Positions 33,010 through 40,785 of a stretch of DNA of 50,784 nucleotides are shown one piece after another. The stretch is from Paraeggerthella hominis (GTDB lineage Bacteria > Actinomycetota > Coriobacteriia > Coriobacteriales > Eggerthellaceae). A program made the translations under genes and the position numbers. The notes under the pieces were generated by a model. That model saw only the letters and a program-made list of their open reading frames with translations, was not told the DNA's origin and made no database searches. Positions within the stretch are counted from its first letter, which is position 1. Every line of letters begins with the position of its first letter. Location of the stretch: contig NZ_JAJNOQ010000013.1 of NCBI RefSeq assembly GCF_021044775.1, positions 1 to 50,784 on the forward strand. Direction: 5' to 3'.

Positions 33010-33543
33010 ATGGAGCAAGCAGAACGAAATCGAAACATGCGAGGCCGCGTACGCTCGGTCAACGTCTCCAAACGAAAAGGCACGCGCAAAACGCCTTGCA
33101 CCTCCCCTATTGCCGTCATCGAGCATCAGGGCGTGGCGGGCGACGCGCACGCCGGCGATTGGCACCGACAGGTTTCGCTTCTAGCCTGGGAGTCCATCGA
33201 GAAGGCTCGTGCCATGGACCTTGACGTGGCAGAAGGCGATTTCGCCGAAAACGTTACCACCGAAGGTATCGATCTGCTTTCTTTGCCCTTGGGCACACAT
33301 GTGCGCATCGGCGATGACGTGCTTCTGGAGCTTTCCCAAATCGGGAAAGTCTGTCACACGAAATGCGCCATCTATCACCTAGCCGGCGACTGCATTTTCC
33401 CGCGCGAAGGAATTTTCTTCGTTGCGCTTTCCGACGGCCAAATCAAGGAAGGCGACGCCGTTGAAGTGGTTTCTCTAGGCGACGGAACGTGCGGCTACAC
33501 GCCGCCCGAAGCCCTTGAAGAGCTGCGTGCGGCACAAGGATAG
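33010..33543 (+). CDS. MOSC domain-containing protein
   Basis: The 177-residue protein is almost entirely a MOSC domain: GVAGDAHAGDWHRQVSLLA, the middle FAENVTTEGIDLLSLPLGT, and the conserved cysteine region QIGKVCHTKCAIYHLAGDCIFPREGIF. MOSC proteins bind sulfur or molybdopterin cofactor through such a cysteine and act in cofactor sulfuration, detoxification or handling. RBS GGGGGA precedes the ATG. No mogA/moaB gene is adjacent, although these often pair. It shares the molybdenum theme with the exported enzymes at 8-10.7 kb and the MoaE-like gene. It converges on a TetR gene. Confidence 0.9.
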   Translation: MEQAERNRNMRGRVRSVNVSKRKGTRKTPCTSPIAVIEHQGVAGDAHAGDWHRQVSLLAWESIEKARAMDLDVAEGDFAENVTTEGIDLLSLPLGTHVRIGDDVLLELSQIGKVCHTKCAIYHLAGDCIFPREGIFFVALSDGQIKEGDAVEVVSLGDGTCGYTPPEALEELRAAQG

Positions 33544-33554
33544 TCGACCGGGGA

Positions 33555-34151
33555 TCAATCCATCAGCAACGCATCGTAGAGCATTCTTGGAGCCGCAAGG
33601 GCCAACTTTTCAGCAGCCTCCTGAGGTGAGGGCATGGTTCCCATGCGGTACCATTCAGTGAGTATCTCTGTTTCAGTTTTCACCCATCTATCGAGGCAAA
33701 ACATAAGTTCATCGCTAATCTCCATATGACGGTAATCTTGCAGGGTTTCGAGCAACGCGCACTTTCTGTAATGAGGCATGATGCTGCGCTCGCTCGGGCA
33801 GTTAAGCGTGTATTGCGTCGCTACTTTAAAAAAATCGCTTTCAAGCGACAGCAGGGTCAAGTGATGGAAATACCCCGTTTCCCAGTCTATCGTACGACCG
33901 ACCTCTATAAGATAGAACTTGTGAACATGCGTCGGCCACCACCAATGCAAGCTGTACTTACTGTCGAAATGCCGATAGAACATCTGTCGGGATATACCTG
34001 CGCGTTCGCAAAGATCCGTCACTTTAACCTGATCGAGAGATCTATCGACTGCGTGCATGATGCGCAATTTCATCTGCACATCCTCGTCATCAAAAAGCCC
34101 TTTCGGCTCCCAAGAATCCGCCTTCATAGCCCCCTCCGTCCGCATCCCCAT
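33555..34151 (-). CDS. TetR-family transcriptional regulator
   Basis: The 198-residue protein has an N-terminal TetR helix-turn-helix (KVTDLCERAGISRQMFYRHFDSK, about 40-62) and a helical ligand domain. The start is the ATG at 34151 with GGAGGGG four bases upstream; an ATG eight codons later (MKADSW) also has a good RBS. The ligand domain has a His-Trp-rich entry (YSLHWWWPTHVHKFY). It lies beside the exported SdhAB-like operon on the same strand, 108 bases downstream of it, and is a likely local regulator. The ligand is unknown. Confidence 0.85.
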   Translation of the reverse strand: MGMRTEGAMKADSWEPKGLFDDEDVQMKLRIMHAVDRSLDQVKVTDLCERAGISRQMFYRHFDSKYSLHWWWPTHVHKFYLIEVGRTIDWETGYFHHLTLLSLESDFFKVATQYTLNCPSERSIMPHYRKCALLETLQDYRHMEISDELMFCLDRWVKTETEILTEWYRMGTMPSPQEAAEKLALAAPRMLYDALLMD

Positions 34152-34194
34152 ACGGCCCCTCCAGTATACACTCACGATGAGCGCCAGCATACAA

Positions 34195-34222
34195 CCCAGC
34201 TCCGTCGCGAAACGGAGCTGGG
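34195..34222 (-). terminator. Terminator of the exported SdhAB-like operon
   Basis: A perfect 11-bp stem (CCCAGCTCCGT and complement, six-base loop) lies 38 bases after the stop codon of the iron-sulfur subunit gene. It is followed on the minus strand by TTGTATG. Confidence 0.75.
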
Positions 34223-34259
34223 AAATCAACAGGCTATTTCAAACCTACATCGAAGCTCG

Positions 34260-34964
34260 TTAAGAGTGAGGCGGATTCAACCCGGCTGATTCGGCGGCTT
34301 CGCGAAGATCCTTCCAAACCGACAGGTGATCGATCTCAAGCGCCTTGCACACGGTATCGCACATGCCGCATTCTATACATTCCCACAAGCCGTTTTGCAC
34401 AGCCTCCACCACACGGTCCCCTTGATCGTACGGATCGTAAAATCGATTTGCGATAGCAATCATGCCCGTCGGTCCAATATAGGATTTAAGTCCTTTCTGT
34501 TCCACAACAGGGCAAGCTGCCGTGCACACGCCGCAACGAGCGCAATACTCAAGCGGTTCGAGCTTCTTGGGCAAAGATGCGTCGACCGGAGCCTTCACCT
34601 CTTCGACCGTAAGATCGAAAGCACGCTGGCGCGCAAGAATTCGACTCACCCTGTCGGTAATCTTCGTCTTGTCCACGATCAAATCGCGCACTACCGGGAA
34701 ATGCTTAAGAGGGGTAACCTCGTTTTTATCTGAATCTTCCACCAGCGTCACGCAAGCGAGGCAAGGAACCCCGTTGAGCGTCATAGCACACCGCCCGCAC
34801 ACGCGTCCACGACAGCTGTAGTCGAAAGCAATGGGCTCTATCGTATCGTTAACTTGAACCAACGCCTCGAGCAAAGTCATATGCTCGGTATGCGTGATTT
34901 CGTATTCCTCAAAATGAGGAGCGGGATCCACCGAAGGATTGTACTTTTGAATCTTGATTTTCAT
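34260..34964 (-). CDS. SdhB/FrdB-like iron-sulfur subunit with an extra cluster cysteine
   Basis: The 234-residue protein has an N-terminal [2Fe-2S] domain (Cys51, 56, 59, 71), a first Cys motif CARCGVCTAACPV (141, 144, 147, 151) and a second, CIECGMCDTVC (196, 199, 202, 206). In classical FrdB/SdhB the second motif is Cys-x5-Cys-x3-Cys with a hydrophobic residue where Cys199 is; that site binds a [3Fe-4S] cluster. Here the extra Cys predicts a [4Fe-4S] cluster. RBS GAGGAGG lies six bases before the ATG. It follows the flavoprotein gene by 35 bases. It has no signal peptide, so export would need to ride with the Tat flavoprotein. Confidence 0.93.
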   Translation of the reverse strand: MKIKIQKYNPSVDPAPHFEEYEITHTEHMTLLEALVQVNDTIEPIAFDYSCRGRVCGRCAMTLNGVPCLACVTLVEDSDKNEVTPLKHFPVVRDLIVDKTKITDRVSRILARQRAFDLTVEEVKAPVDASLPKKLEPLEYCARCGVCTAACPVVEQKGLKSYIGPTGMIAIANRFYDPYDQGDRVVEAVQNGLWECIECGMCDTVCKALEIDHLSVWKDLREAAESAGLNPPHS

Positions 34965-34999
34965 AACTTACCTCCTCGTAAGCGCGCAAACAGCAGCAG

Positions 35000-36859
35000 C
35001 TAGTCCAATTCGACAACGGGAACGGTTTCGAGCTGCATTTTGCCGTCCACGTTTTTAGCGACGATGTTGCACGTCCACTTTGCCGGGTCTTCTTGCGGGA
35101 ATTCAGGTCGATAGCTATGTCCACGGCTTTCTTCGCGCATAAGAGCTGCTTTCGAACTAGCTTCGGCAATGTCGAGCAGGTTGTAAGCTTCGATAGCGGC
35201 CTTCCAGTCGGTGTTGTAGTTCAGAGAGGCGTCTCCGAGCTGCATTTTGGGCAGTTCTTCCGCACGGATGCGCTCGAGCTCCGCCACGGCCTCTTTCATT
35301 GCCGCGGTTTCCCGCGTAGGCTGACATGCTTGATAGCAGGCGCGTTGAATCATGCGCGTAATTTCCTGGGGGCGCTTGCCACCGGATCGGCGCGTACGCA
35401 TTTCGTGCAACCGCCCGACTTCCTTTTCAACCGAAGCGAAGGTAAACGACTGCGGCTTGTTCTTGCCCGGTCCTTCGGCGTATTCAATCGCCTTCATCAT
35501 CGCATAGGATCCGTCTCGGTATGCGACATTGACCGAAGTGCCCCCTTGAGCACCCGAGACGCCGCCGCCGCGGGCGCAGAACAACCCCGGCATGCCCTCG
35601 ACCATCAGGCTCTCGTCCACACGCGGATTTCCACCGTGCTCGTACGTTTCAAGCGCGCATTCGAGCTTGGAAGAGGATACGTCTATGCCGAACACCTCTT
35701 TCCACAAGGTAACGTTGCGACGGTAGACTTCCCCCATAGCCGCGAAAGCCTCAGGGCTCGAGAAATCCACGTACACGCCGCCGTTGGGCGACCCTCCGCC
35801 ATCGTGGATAGCCTTGGCAATCGTTCGCGTGAACGTGATGCGGTCGAGCGTCGAGTAGTCCATCCCTCTGAAGAAGTAGTTGTCGTTCGCATCGCAAATG
35901 TACTCGCAGCATAGGTTGTCGGCGCCGATACCGCCTACGAACGTAGCTGCAAGACCGGTCGGATACATGCTGATGAGATCGAACTGGAAGAACTCCGAAT
36001 CCTGCAAGGCCGCGCCTCGTCGATAAGCTGCGGCATCGACATCGCCCGTATTGTCCGGTGAGTTGATGGAAGTGGCCGCTACTGTATTCCACCCATACAC
36101 CCACGAGCTTGCGCCTGTGCAGGAAATCGTCGACTTGGCTCGAAACGCGCGCACCGTCCCGGTAGGAATATGCAATCCGATAGCGCCTATGCACGCGCCG
36201 TCTTCAATAATGACATCAGTAATCATAGTTTGATCGAAGATACGAGCACCTGATCGCTCTACCGAGTCGGTAAAGTAACGAGGAAAGCCATTGAAGGTTC
36301 CGAAAAGCGGGTACCCGGGCATGTCGAGGCCGGGGACGAACGCGCCCGTCTCGTCTCGCATAAACAGATTGTTCCCTTCCTGCGCATAACGCAAGAGAAG
36401 ATTGCGATCCTCGACGGAAAATGCCTCGTGAGTCGCCTTGGCGATCTTCTTGTTCGTAAGCTCGTTCAGGACGAAGTCTTCGGACTTGTCCCATGGCGTA
36501 TCGGTCTGGATGAAGTTCACCCAATTGCACCAATTGTATCCGCATGCTCCCCCGAAATGGAAAGGTGCTTTCTCCACCACCACGACGTCTTGTCCCTGCT
36601 TGTAAGCCTGAAGCGCCGCATGAGAGCCGGCAAGGCCGCCGCCGATGATAAGGATGTCCGTATCATAGAGCTCATACAGCACTTGCTCGCCGTCGACGGG
36701 TCCTTGCGCGCCCTGCTTGCCACCTTCCCCCGAAGAAGAGCACCCGCTCATAACCCCTGAAAGCACCATCGTGCCAAAGGCTACAGCACTGCCTCCGAGA
36801 AACGTGCGCCTCGATATACCCGCTTCGCCAAACGACCCGTTACCGCAACCGTCTTTCAT
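35000..36859 (-). CDS. Tat-exported SdhA/FrdA-like flavoprotein subunit, unknown substrate
   Basis: The 619-residue protein starts at ATG 36859 (RBS AAGGAGGGG). It has a Tat signal ISRRTFLGGS (Arg17-Arg18) with a likely lipobox MSGC (Cys40), an FAD motif IIGGGLAG (71-78), and an SdhA-type C-terminus (REESRGHSYRPEFPQEDPAKW, split by family spacing). The usual fumarate/succinate site is changed: His-Pro-Thr is Tyr299-Pro-Thr, the HYTMGG His is not His (TYEHGG), and the NRLG Arg is missing (GAQGGTS). It should therefore act on another substrate, probably as a reductase, with the iron-sulfur subunit encoded next. No membrane-anchor subunit is present. Confidence 0.9.
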   Translation of the reverse strand: MKDGCGNGSFGEAGISRRTFLGGSAVAFGTMVLSGVMSGCSSSGEGGKQGAQGPVDGEQVLYELYDTDILIIGGGLAGSHAALQAYKQGQDVVVVEKAPFHFGGACGYNWCNWVNFIQTDTPWDKSEDFVLNELTNKKIAKATHEAFSVEDRNLLLRYAQEGNNLFMRDETGAFVPGLDMPGYPLFGTFNGFPRYFTDSVERSGARIFDQTMITDVIIEDGACIGAIGLHIPTGTVRAFRAKSTISCTGASSWVYGWNTVAATSINSPDNTGDVDAAAYRRGAALQDSEFFQFDLISMYPTGLAATFVGGIGADNLCCEYICDANDNYFFRGMDYSTLDRITFTRTIAKAIHDGGGSPNGGVYVDFSSPEAFAAMGEVYRRNVTLWKEVFGIDVSSSKLECALETYEHGGNPRVDESLMVEGMPGLFCARGGGVSGAQGGTSVNVAYRDGSYAMMKAIEYAEGPGKNKPQSFTFASVEKEVGRLHEMRTRRSGGKRPQEITRMIQRACYQACQPTRETAAMKEAVAELERIRAEELPKMQLGDASLNYNTDWKAAIEAYNLLDIAEASSKAALMREESRGHSYRPEFPQEDPAKWTCNIVAKNVDGKMQLETVPVVELD

Positions 36860-36917
36860 ACGATCCCCTCCTTGTTGCGTCCCATTCTCAGCGGAGCAGC
36901 GTCCGCTCGATGCACCC

Positions 36918-36947
36918 ATTGTCACAGGTGCTCTGGGAAACTTTCAA
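36918..36947 (-). promoter_or_regulatory. Promoter of the exported SdhAB-like operon
   Basis: On the minus strand TTGAAA (36942-36947) and GACAAT (36918-36923) are 18 bases apart, about 58 bases upstream of the flavoprotein ATG. Confidence 0.5.
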
Positions 36948-36983
36948 AGAACGGAACTGGATAACCGTATGAGAAACGCAACA

Positions 36984-37019
36984 AAAAGCGAAGTTGTCCG
37001 CGCAAGGACAACAACTTCG
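36984..37019 (-). terminator. Terminator after the TrkA-type genes
   Basis: On the minus strand CGAAGTTGTTGTCC pairs with GGACAACTTCG (three-base bulge), followed by CTTTTTGTTG. It lies 50 bases after the second TrkA gene. Confidence 0.85.
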
Positions 37020-37068
37020 TTTTCTGCTCGGCCTTTCCGACGCATAACGAAGGAGCTTTTTCAAAAAG

Positions 37069-37746
37069 CTACAACGCTTTGAACAAAGCTCGCACTTCGT
37101 CGAGAACCTCGTTGTCAACCACGACGATGGCCTTGTCGCCCGGATAGAGCACGGTTTCCTCGTTGACCACTTCCACGTTGTCGTCGTCTTGAGGAGAGAC
37201 GGCGGCAACCAGGCTGTTTTCGGGCATGGGCAGCGACGACACCAGAATACCCGCCTCGTTGGAGTGATGGCGCATGCGCGGCACCACGATCTCGGTCAGC
37301 ATGACGTTGCCGTGCGTAAGCGACGACGCAACGCTCACGCTGCCAAGCAGCGTCTCCTCTTCGATGAGGTTCGCAATGAGCGTGGTGGACGACACGCATT
37401 CGATGCCCACCTCTTTGAAAATGCGAAGGTTCTTCGGGCTGTTCACGCGGGCAATGCAGCGCGGCACGTTGAACACGCGCTGCGCGATCTCGCACGACAC
37501 CAGATTGTCGTCGTCTTGGCCTGTAGTGGCCACGAACACGTCAGCGCGGCGAATGCCCGCATCTTCCTGATACTTCGAATCGCAGCCGTCGCCGTGGATG
37601 ACCAGGTACCGGCCCTGCAGCGCCACCGACAACCTGTCGGCCGTCGAAAGCGTCTCCTCTATAATGGCCACGTCGTTGCCGCTTTGCAGCAGCACGGTGG
37701 CCAGGTACTCGCCAATTTTGCCGCCTCCCGCGATCACGATGTACAT
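37069..37746 (-). CDS. TrkA-family potassium channel/uptake regulatory subunit
   Basis: The 225-residue protein has an N-terminal RCK/Rossmann domain (MYIVIAGGGKIGEYLA, NAD/ATP-binding Gly motif; acidic end of strand two, VAIIEE) and a C-terminal TrkA_C domain (about 140-220, MLTEIVVPRM..., AIVVVDNE). Such single-RCK proteins gate TrkH/KtrB potassium channels in response to nucleotides. The ATG at 37746 has AAAGGA six bases upstream. It follows a paralogue by 62 bases. No channel subunit lies nearby. Confidence 0.92.
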   Translation of the reverse strand: MYIVIAGGGKIGEYLATVLLQSGNDVAIIEETLSTADRLSVALQGRYLVIHGDGCDSKYQEDAGIRRADVFVATTGQDDDNLVSCEIAQRVFNVPRCIARVNSPKNLRIFKEVGIECVSSTTLIANLIEEETLLGSVSVASSLTHGNVMLTEIVVPRMRHHSNEAGILVSSLPMPENSLVAAVSPQDDDNVEVVNEETVLYPGDKAIVVVDNEVLDEVRALFKAL

Positions 37747-37808
37747 GAAGCTTCCTTTCCCGACAGCCCTGCAAGCCGCCCGCATTCATTGCAGGCCAAC
37801 GCTGCACC

Positions 37809-38468
37809 TTAATCTTGAATATACTTCGAAAACGACTCGATCAGCTCATGGCGCACGCACGCCAGCACCGAATCTCCGTTATACAGAATGGAATCGCGCG
37901 TGGGAATGGAACTGGCCGATCCGTCTCCGCGCTCGAACGCCACAATGCGGATGTCGTGATCGCGCTCCAGCTCGGACACGCGAATGGTGCGCTTATCCGA
38001 CCAGCTCAGGTCAAGCGAAAAGCGCAGCACTTCGAACTCCCCGAACGTGTCCAGGTGCGCACCGTGCCCCGACACCACCTTGCTGAACACGTCCTCGGCC
38101 ACAAGCGACGTGCCGCACACGTAGTCAATGCCCAACTGCATGTACGCGCGTTCGTGGTCGGGATTGTACAGACGCGCGATAACGTGAGGCACGCCGAACA
38201 AACGGCTGCCCACCTCGGCGCACATAAGATTCGTGTTGTCGAACTGAGTAACCGCCGCCACAACGTCGCAATCCTCCACGCCGGCCTTTATCAGCGTCTC
38301 TTCGTCGAAGCCAACCCCTTGCACGGTGGAACCGTTGAAGTTGCGGCCCAGGTTCGCAAATGCATCGGCATTGCGATCGATCACGCACACGTTGCTGCCG
38401 TTGTCCGACAGCATGTTTGCCAGCTGAGAACCGACGCGGCCACAGCCTACGACGATCACGTTGCTCAT
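37809..38468 (-). CDS. TrkA-family potassium uptake regulatory subunit (paralogue)
   Basis: The 219-residue protein has the RCK Rossmann motif VIVVGCGRVGSQLANML, VCVIDRN at the end of strand two, and a C-terminal TrkA_C domain (about 135-215). RBS GAAAGGA lies before the ATG at 38468; the frame continues upstream without similarity. Tandem TrkA-type genes like this resemble the CeoB/CeoC pair of mycobacteria and may form a hetero-oligomeric gating ring. The membrane channel must be elsewhere. Confidence 0.92.
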   Translation of the reverse strand: MSNVIVVGCGRVGSQLANMLSDNGSNVCVIDRNADAFANLGRNFNGSTVQGVGFDEETLIKAGVEDCDVVAAVTQFDNTNLMCAEVGSRLFGVPHVIARLYNPDHERAYMQLGIDYVCGTSLVAEDVFSKVVSGHGAHLDTFGEFEVLRFSLDLSWSDKRTIRVSELERDHDIRIVAFERGDGSASSIPTRDSILYNGDSVLACVRHELIESFSKYIQD

Positions 38469-38657
38469 ACCAGTCCTTTCGTCTGCGCCCAAGGCGCACT
38501 TTCCTGCAAGCACCCAGCATACTGCAATAACAAGATAACGGAACGAAACGGTAGCGAAGAGGTGAAGCGGCAAGCGAAACGGAAGGGCGAGCACAGCGCC
38601 TCGATCGTTGCCTCGCTTCGCGCACGGGGCGGGCTCGCGAGCCCGCAACAAGCGAAA

Positions 38658-38676
38658 CGCCGCCTTTCCGGCGGCG
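38658..38676 (-). terminator. Terminator of the cell-wall hydrolase gene
   Basis: A 7-bp CGCCGCC stem with a five-base loop just after the hydrolase stop codon, followed on the minus strand by TTTCGCTTG. Confidence 0.65.
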
Positions 38677-38682
38677 CTTCGA

Positions 38683-39501
38683 TTAGATCATCTTCATTTG
38701 CGTAAGCGTTTTATTGAACCAGTCCATGTAAGTAGGAGGACAATACTTCTGCGCGTTCGCTACGGTGATGGAATACCCGTAGTTGCTAGCCAAACCCGCA
38801 ACGTGCGCGTTGATGGACTCTTCCCAACTGCTCCACGCAACCGAGGACATCCACCCCCAAGCGTTGTAGGGCTTGAAGCACGCAGAGCCCTTCGAGCTTT
38901 CGGTATTGGAGATAGCGGGTGACCAGCGAGGATCAACGCCATGGACCCAAGCAGCTTCCGCGAACGTGGCACCGTGCCCAAACAAGGGAGAACCGGCCAG
39001 ATACGCGTCGATGCGGCCGCTCCATTCGGCCACGAACGCCTCGTGGCCCACCGACCAGTCAACGTCGGAAAGGGAAGCCAGCGCATCTGCGGCACCCTCG
39101 CGAGCGGCGCGAGCCTGCTGCTCGGCCTTCGCAGCCTCTGCGGCGGCAATGCGAGCCGCCTCTTCCTTCCGAGCGGCCTCTTCGGCGGCAAGGCGAGCCG
39201 CCTCCTCTTCCGCCTCTATGGCAGCGATGCCCTGGGATATATCGCGCGAAGCCGTGCTGGTAAGCACCGTGGACTCGCGAGCGTCAGAATCGGCGGCCTC
39301 CGACGAAAAGCCGTAGTCCGTCGCAGACGCAGCCGTGCTTACCGAATCAATCCCGAACGAATCTATATCATGAGAAGCGCCGCTACCCGCGGAGGCAAAG
39401 CCGAAGCCAATGCACCCAGCCAGCACGCACGATGCGCAGCCAACCGCAGCGATTTTGGCAGCTATGTTCGACTTCCGTTGTTTAGTGCGTTTCACCGTCA
39501 A
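38683..39501 (-). CDS. Secreted cell-wall hydrolase-like protein (transglycosylase/glucosaminidase type)
   Basis: The 272-residue protein has a hydrophobic signal segment (about 14-36), a Ser/Asp-rich linker, a long Ala/Glu-rich coiled coil (about 90-140), and a C-terminal domain (about 160-270) with GHGATFAEAAWVHGVDPRWS, a candidate catalytic Glu in SNTESSKGSAC, and NAWGWMSSVAWSSWEESI through KYCPPTYMDWF. This domain resembles lysozyme-like peptidoglycan hydrolases common in Coriobacteriia. The start is uncertain: a TTG at 39501 or a GTG two codons later, with AAAGG 11-17 bases upstream. A TTGCCC-18-TAAAAT promoter candidate lies about 130 bases upstream on the minus strand. Two Cys suggest a disulfide. 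Confidence 0.8.
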   Translation of the reverse strand: MTVKRTKQRKSNIAAKIAAVGCASCVLAGCIGFGFASAGSGASHDIDSFGIDSVSTAASATDYGFSSEAADSDARESTVLTSTASRDISQGIAAIEAEEEAARLAAEEAARKEEAARIAAAEAAKAEQQARAAREGAADALASLSDVDWSVGHEAFVAEWSGRIDAYLAGSPLFGHGATFAEAAWVHGVDPRWSPAISNTESSKGSACFKPYNAWGWMSSVAWSSWEESINAHVAGLASNYGYSITVANAQKYCPPTYMDWFNKTLTQMKMI

Positions 39502-39724
39502 AACTTCAATAACCTTTCGTTACACAGCGCACGACCCCTTACCGCTTAGGCGGTTGACAGCGTAGTAGATTGTAAGAGGGATTGCTGCCTGGAGGGCGAT
39601 ATGCTGTTGTGGTACAAGACATTTTAGCGGACAAGGGGGCTATAGGGCAAAAAAGTGTGGAGACACCCTACATCATTTGTTCGCTTGACAAAAATTCGCT
39701 TTGCAAAACCGCAGGTCGCAATGC

Positions 39725-39744
39725 GTTCGATTGAAAAATCGAAC
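39725..39744. repeat. Perfect hairpin with GAAA loop downstream of the PspC gene
   Basis: GTTCGATT-GAAA-AATCGAAC lies 50 bases after the stop codon of the envelope operon. No U-tract follows, so it may be a processing or stability element instead of a terminator. The region 39502-39792 has no supported ORF. Confidence 0.4.
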
Positions 39745-39792
39745 AAGCGAACGAAATGTGCAGATGCGGGCGAACGGTAAGTGCTCCGCTAG

Positions 39793-40785
39793 CTAAAGCC
39801 GAATAGACCACTCTAGAACGTCTCCGTTGAGCAAATCGAATTCGCGTTCCTTCAACAGCATCTGAATATGGTATTCGCGCCCGTACGGAGCCATGAACAC
39901 GATCTCGGTCGTAGGGCCGGGTATGGAATACCACAGCACCCCCACCGTGCAGAACGCCGCGAAGCAAGCGCCCGCAAGCAAATTCATCATGGAAGATTTA
40001 AGCGTTGCCGAAAACACCGCGAACGCAAGCGTCATGAGCAGCAGGGGCCACAGGTAAACCAGCATGGGAACGATGGATTCCCAAGCAACGATGCCCAAAC
40101 TCATGGTCAACGCCATCGAGCCTATGCAAAAGCACGCAAGCCCCTCCACGAACTTGCGCATGCGGCGCCCGGGGGTTCCCGGAACAACCATGCCCACAAT
40201 TCCCAAGATGACAAAGAAGAGCGGTGCGTACTGCCACCACGCGATATCGCGAACGAACGTCACCGCCATCGCGACGATGCCGGTAAACAGCAAAAACGAG
40301 CCCAGCCACAAAGCGGCTCGAACGCCTGCTTCAGACGCCTCCTTCGGAGGATCGACGGGATGGTGGACCACCGGTTGCGGGACCCGCTTCAACGGCGCGG
40401 CCGCAGGAGGCTCGGGAGGCACGTGCGCAGCGCCCGTATACGATGGCGCCGAATAGCGCCAACCCGCTGCCTGGGCCGGCGTGTTCGACCGCGACGGACC
40501 CTGCCCGGTCGAACCGTATCGACTGCCGAAGTCCACCGTTCCGTACGTGTCGGAATGAACCGATTGGGGTTTTACTTCAAGCGGTTTCACTATTTTAGGA
40601 GCCTTGGGAACCACGATCCACATCGCAAGATACGCCAAGCCAAGCAAGCCCCCGGAAGCGAGCGTAAATGCAGCTGCCAAGATGCGAACAACAAGCGGGT
40701 CCACGGAAAAATAGTCGGCTACGCCGGCGCAAACACCCGCTATAAGCGCATCGCGCGAACGATACAGCTGCCTTCCTTGCGTCAC
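39793..40785 (-). CDS. PspC domain-containing membrane protein
   Basis: The 330-residue protein begins with a PspC domain (LYRSRDALIAGVCAGVADYFSVDPLVVRIL and a membrane helix GLLGLAYLAMWIVVPKAP), then a Pro/Ser-rich linker (about 70-150), and then four to five membrane helices (about 155-290) and a short C-terminal soluble piece. PspC domains take part in envelope stress sensing. The GTG start overlaps the stop codon of the preceding gene by four bases, with GGGAGG upstream, so it is translationally coupled and last in the envelope operon. Confidence 0.88.
   Translation of the reverse strand: MTQGRQLYRSRDALIAGVCAGVADYFSVDPLVVRILAAAFTLASGGLLGLAYLAMWIVVPKAPKIVKPLEVKPQSVHSDTYGTVDFGSRYGSTGQGPSRSNTPAQAAGWRYSAPSYTGAAHVPPEPPAAAPLKRVPQPVVHHPVDPPKEASEAGVRAALWLGSFLLFTGIVAMAVTFVRDIAWWQYAPLFFVILGIVGMVVPGTPGRRMRKFVEGLACFCIGSMALTMSLGIVAWESIVPMLVYLWPLLLMTLAFAVFSATLKSSMMNLLAGACFAAFCTVGVLWYSIPGPTTEIVFMAPYGREYHIQMLLKEREFDLLNGDVLEWSIRL

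Noticed and set aside
39686..39691. Consensus TTGACA on the plus strand downstream of the envelope operon
   Set aside because: No matching -10 at 16-18 bases and no plus-strand gene follows for nearly 6 kb.
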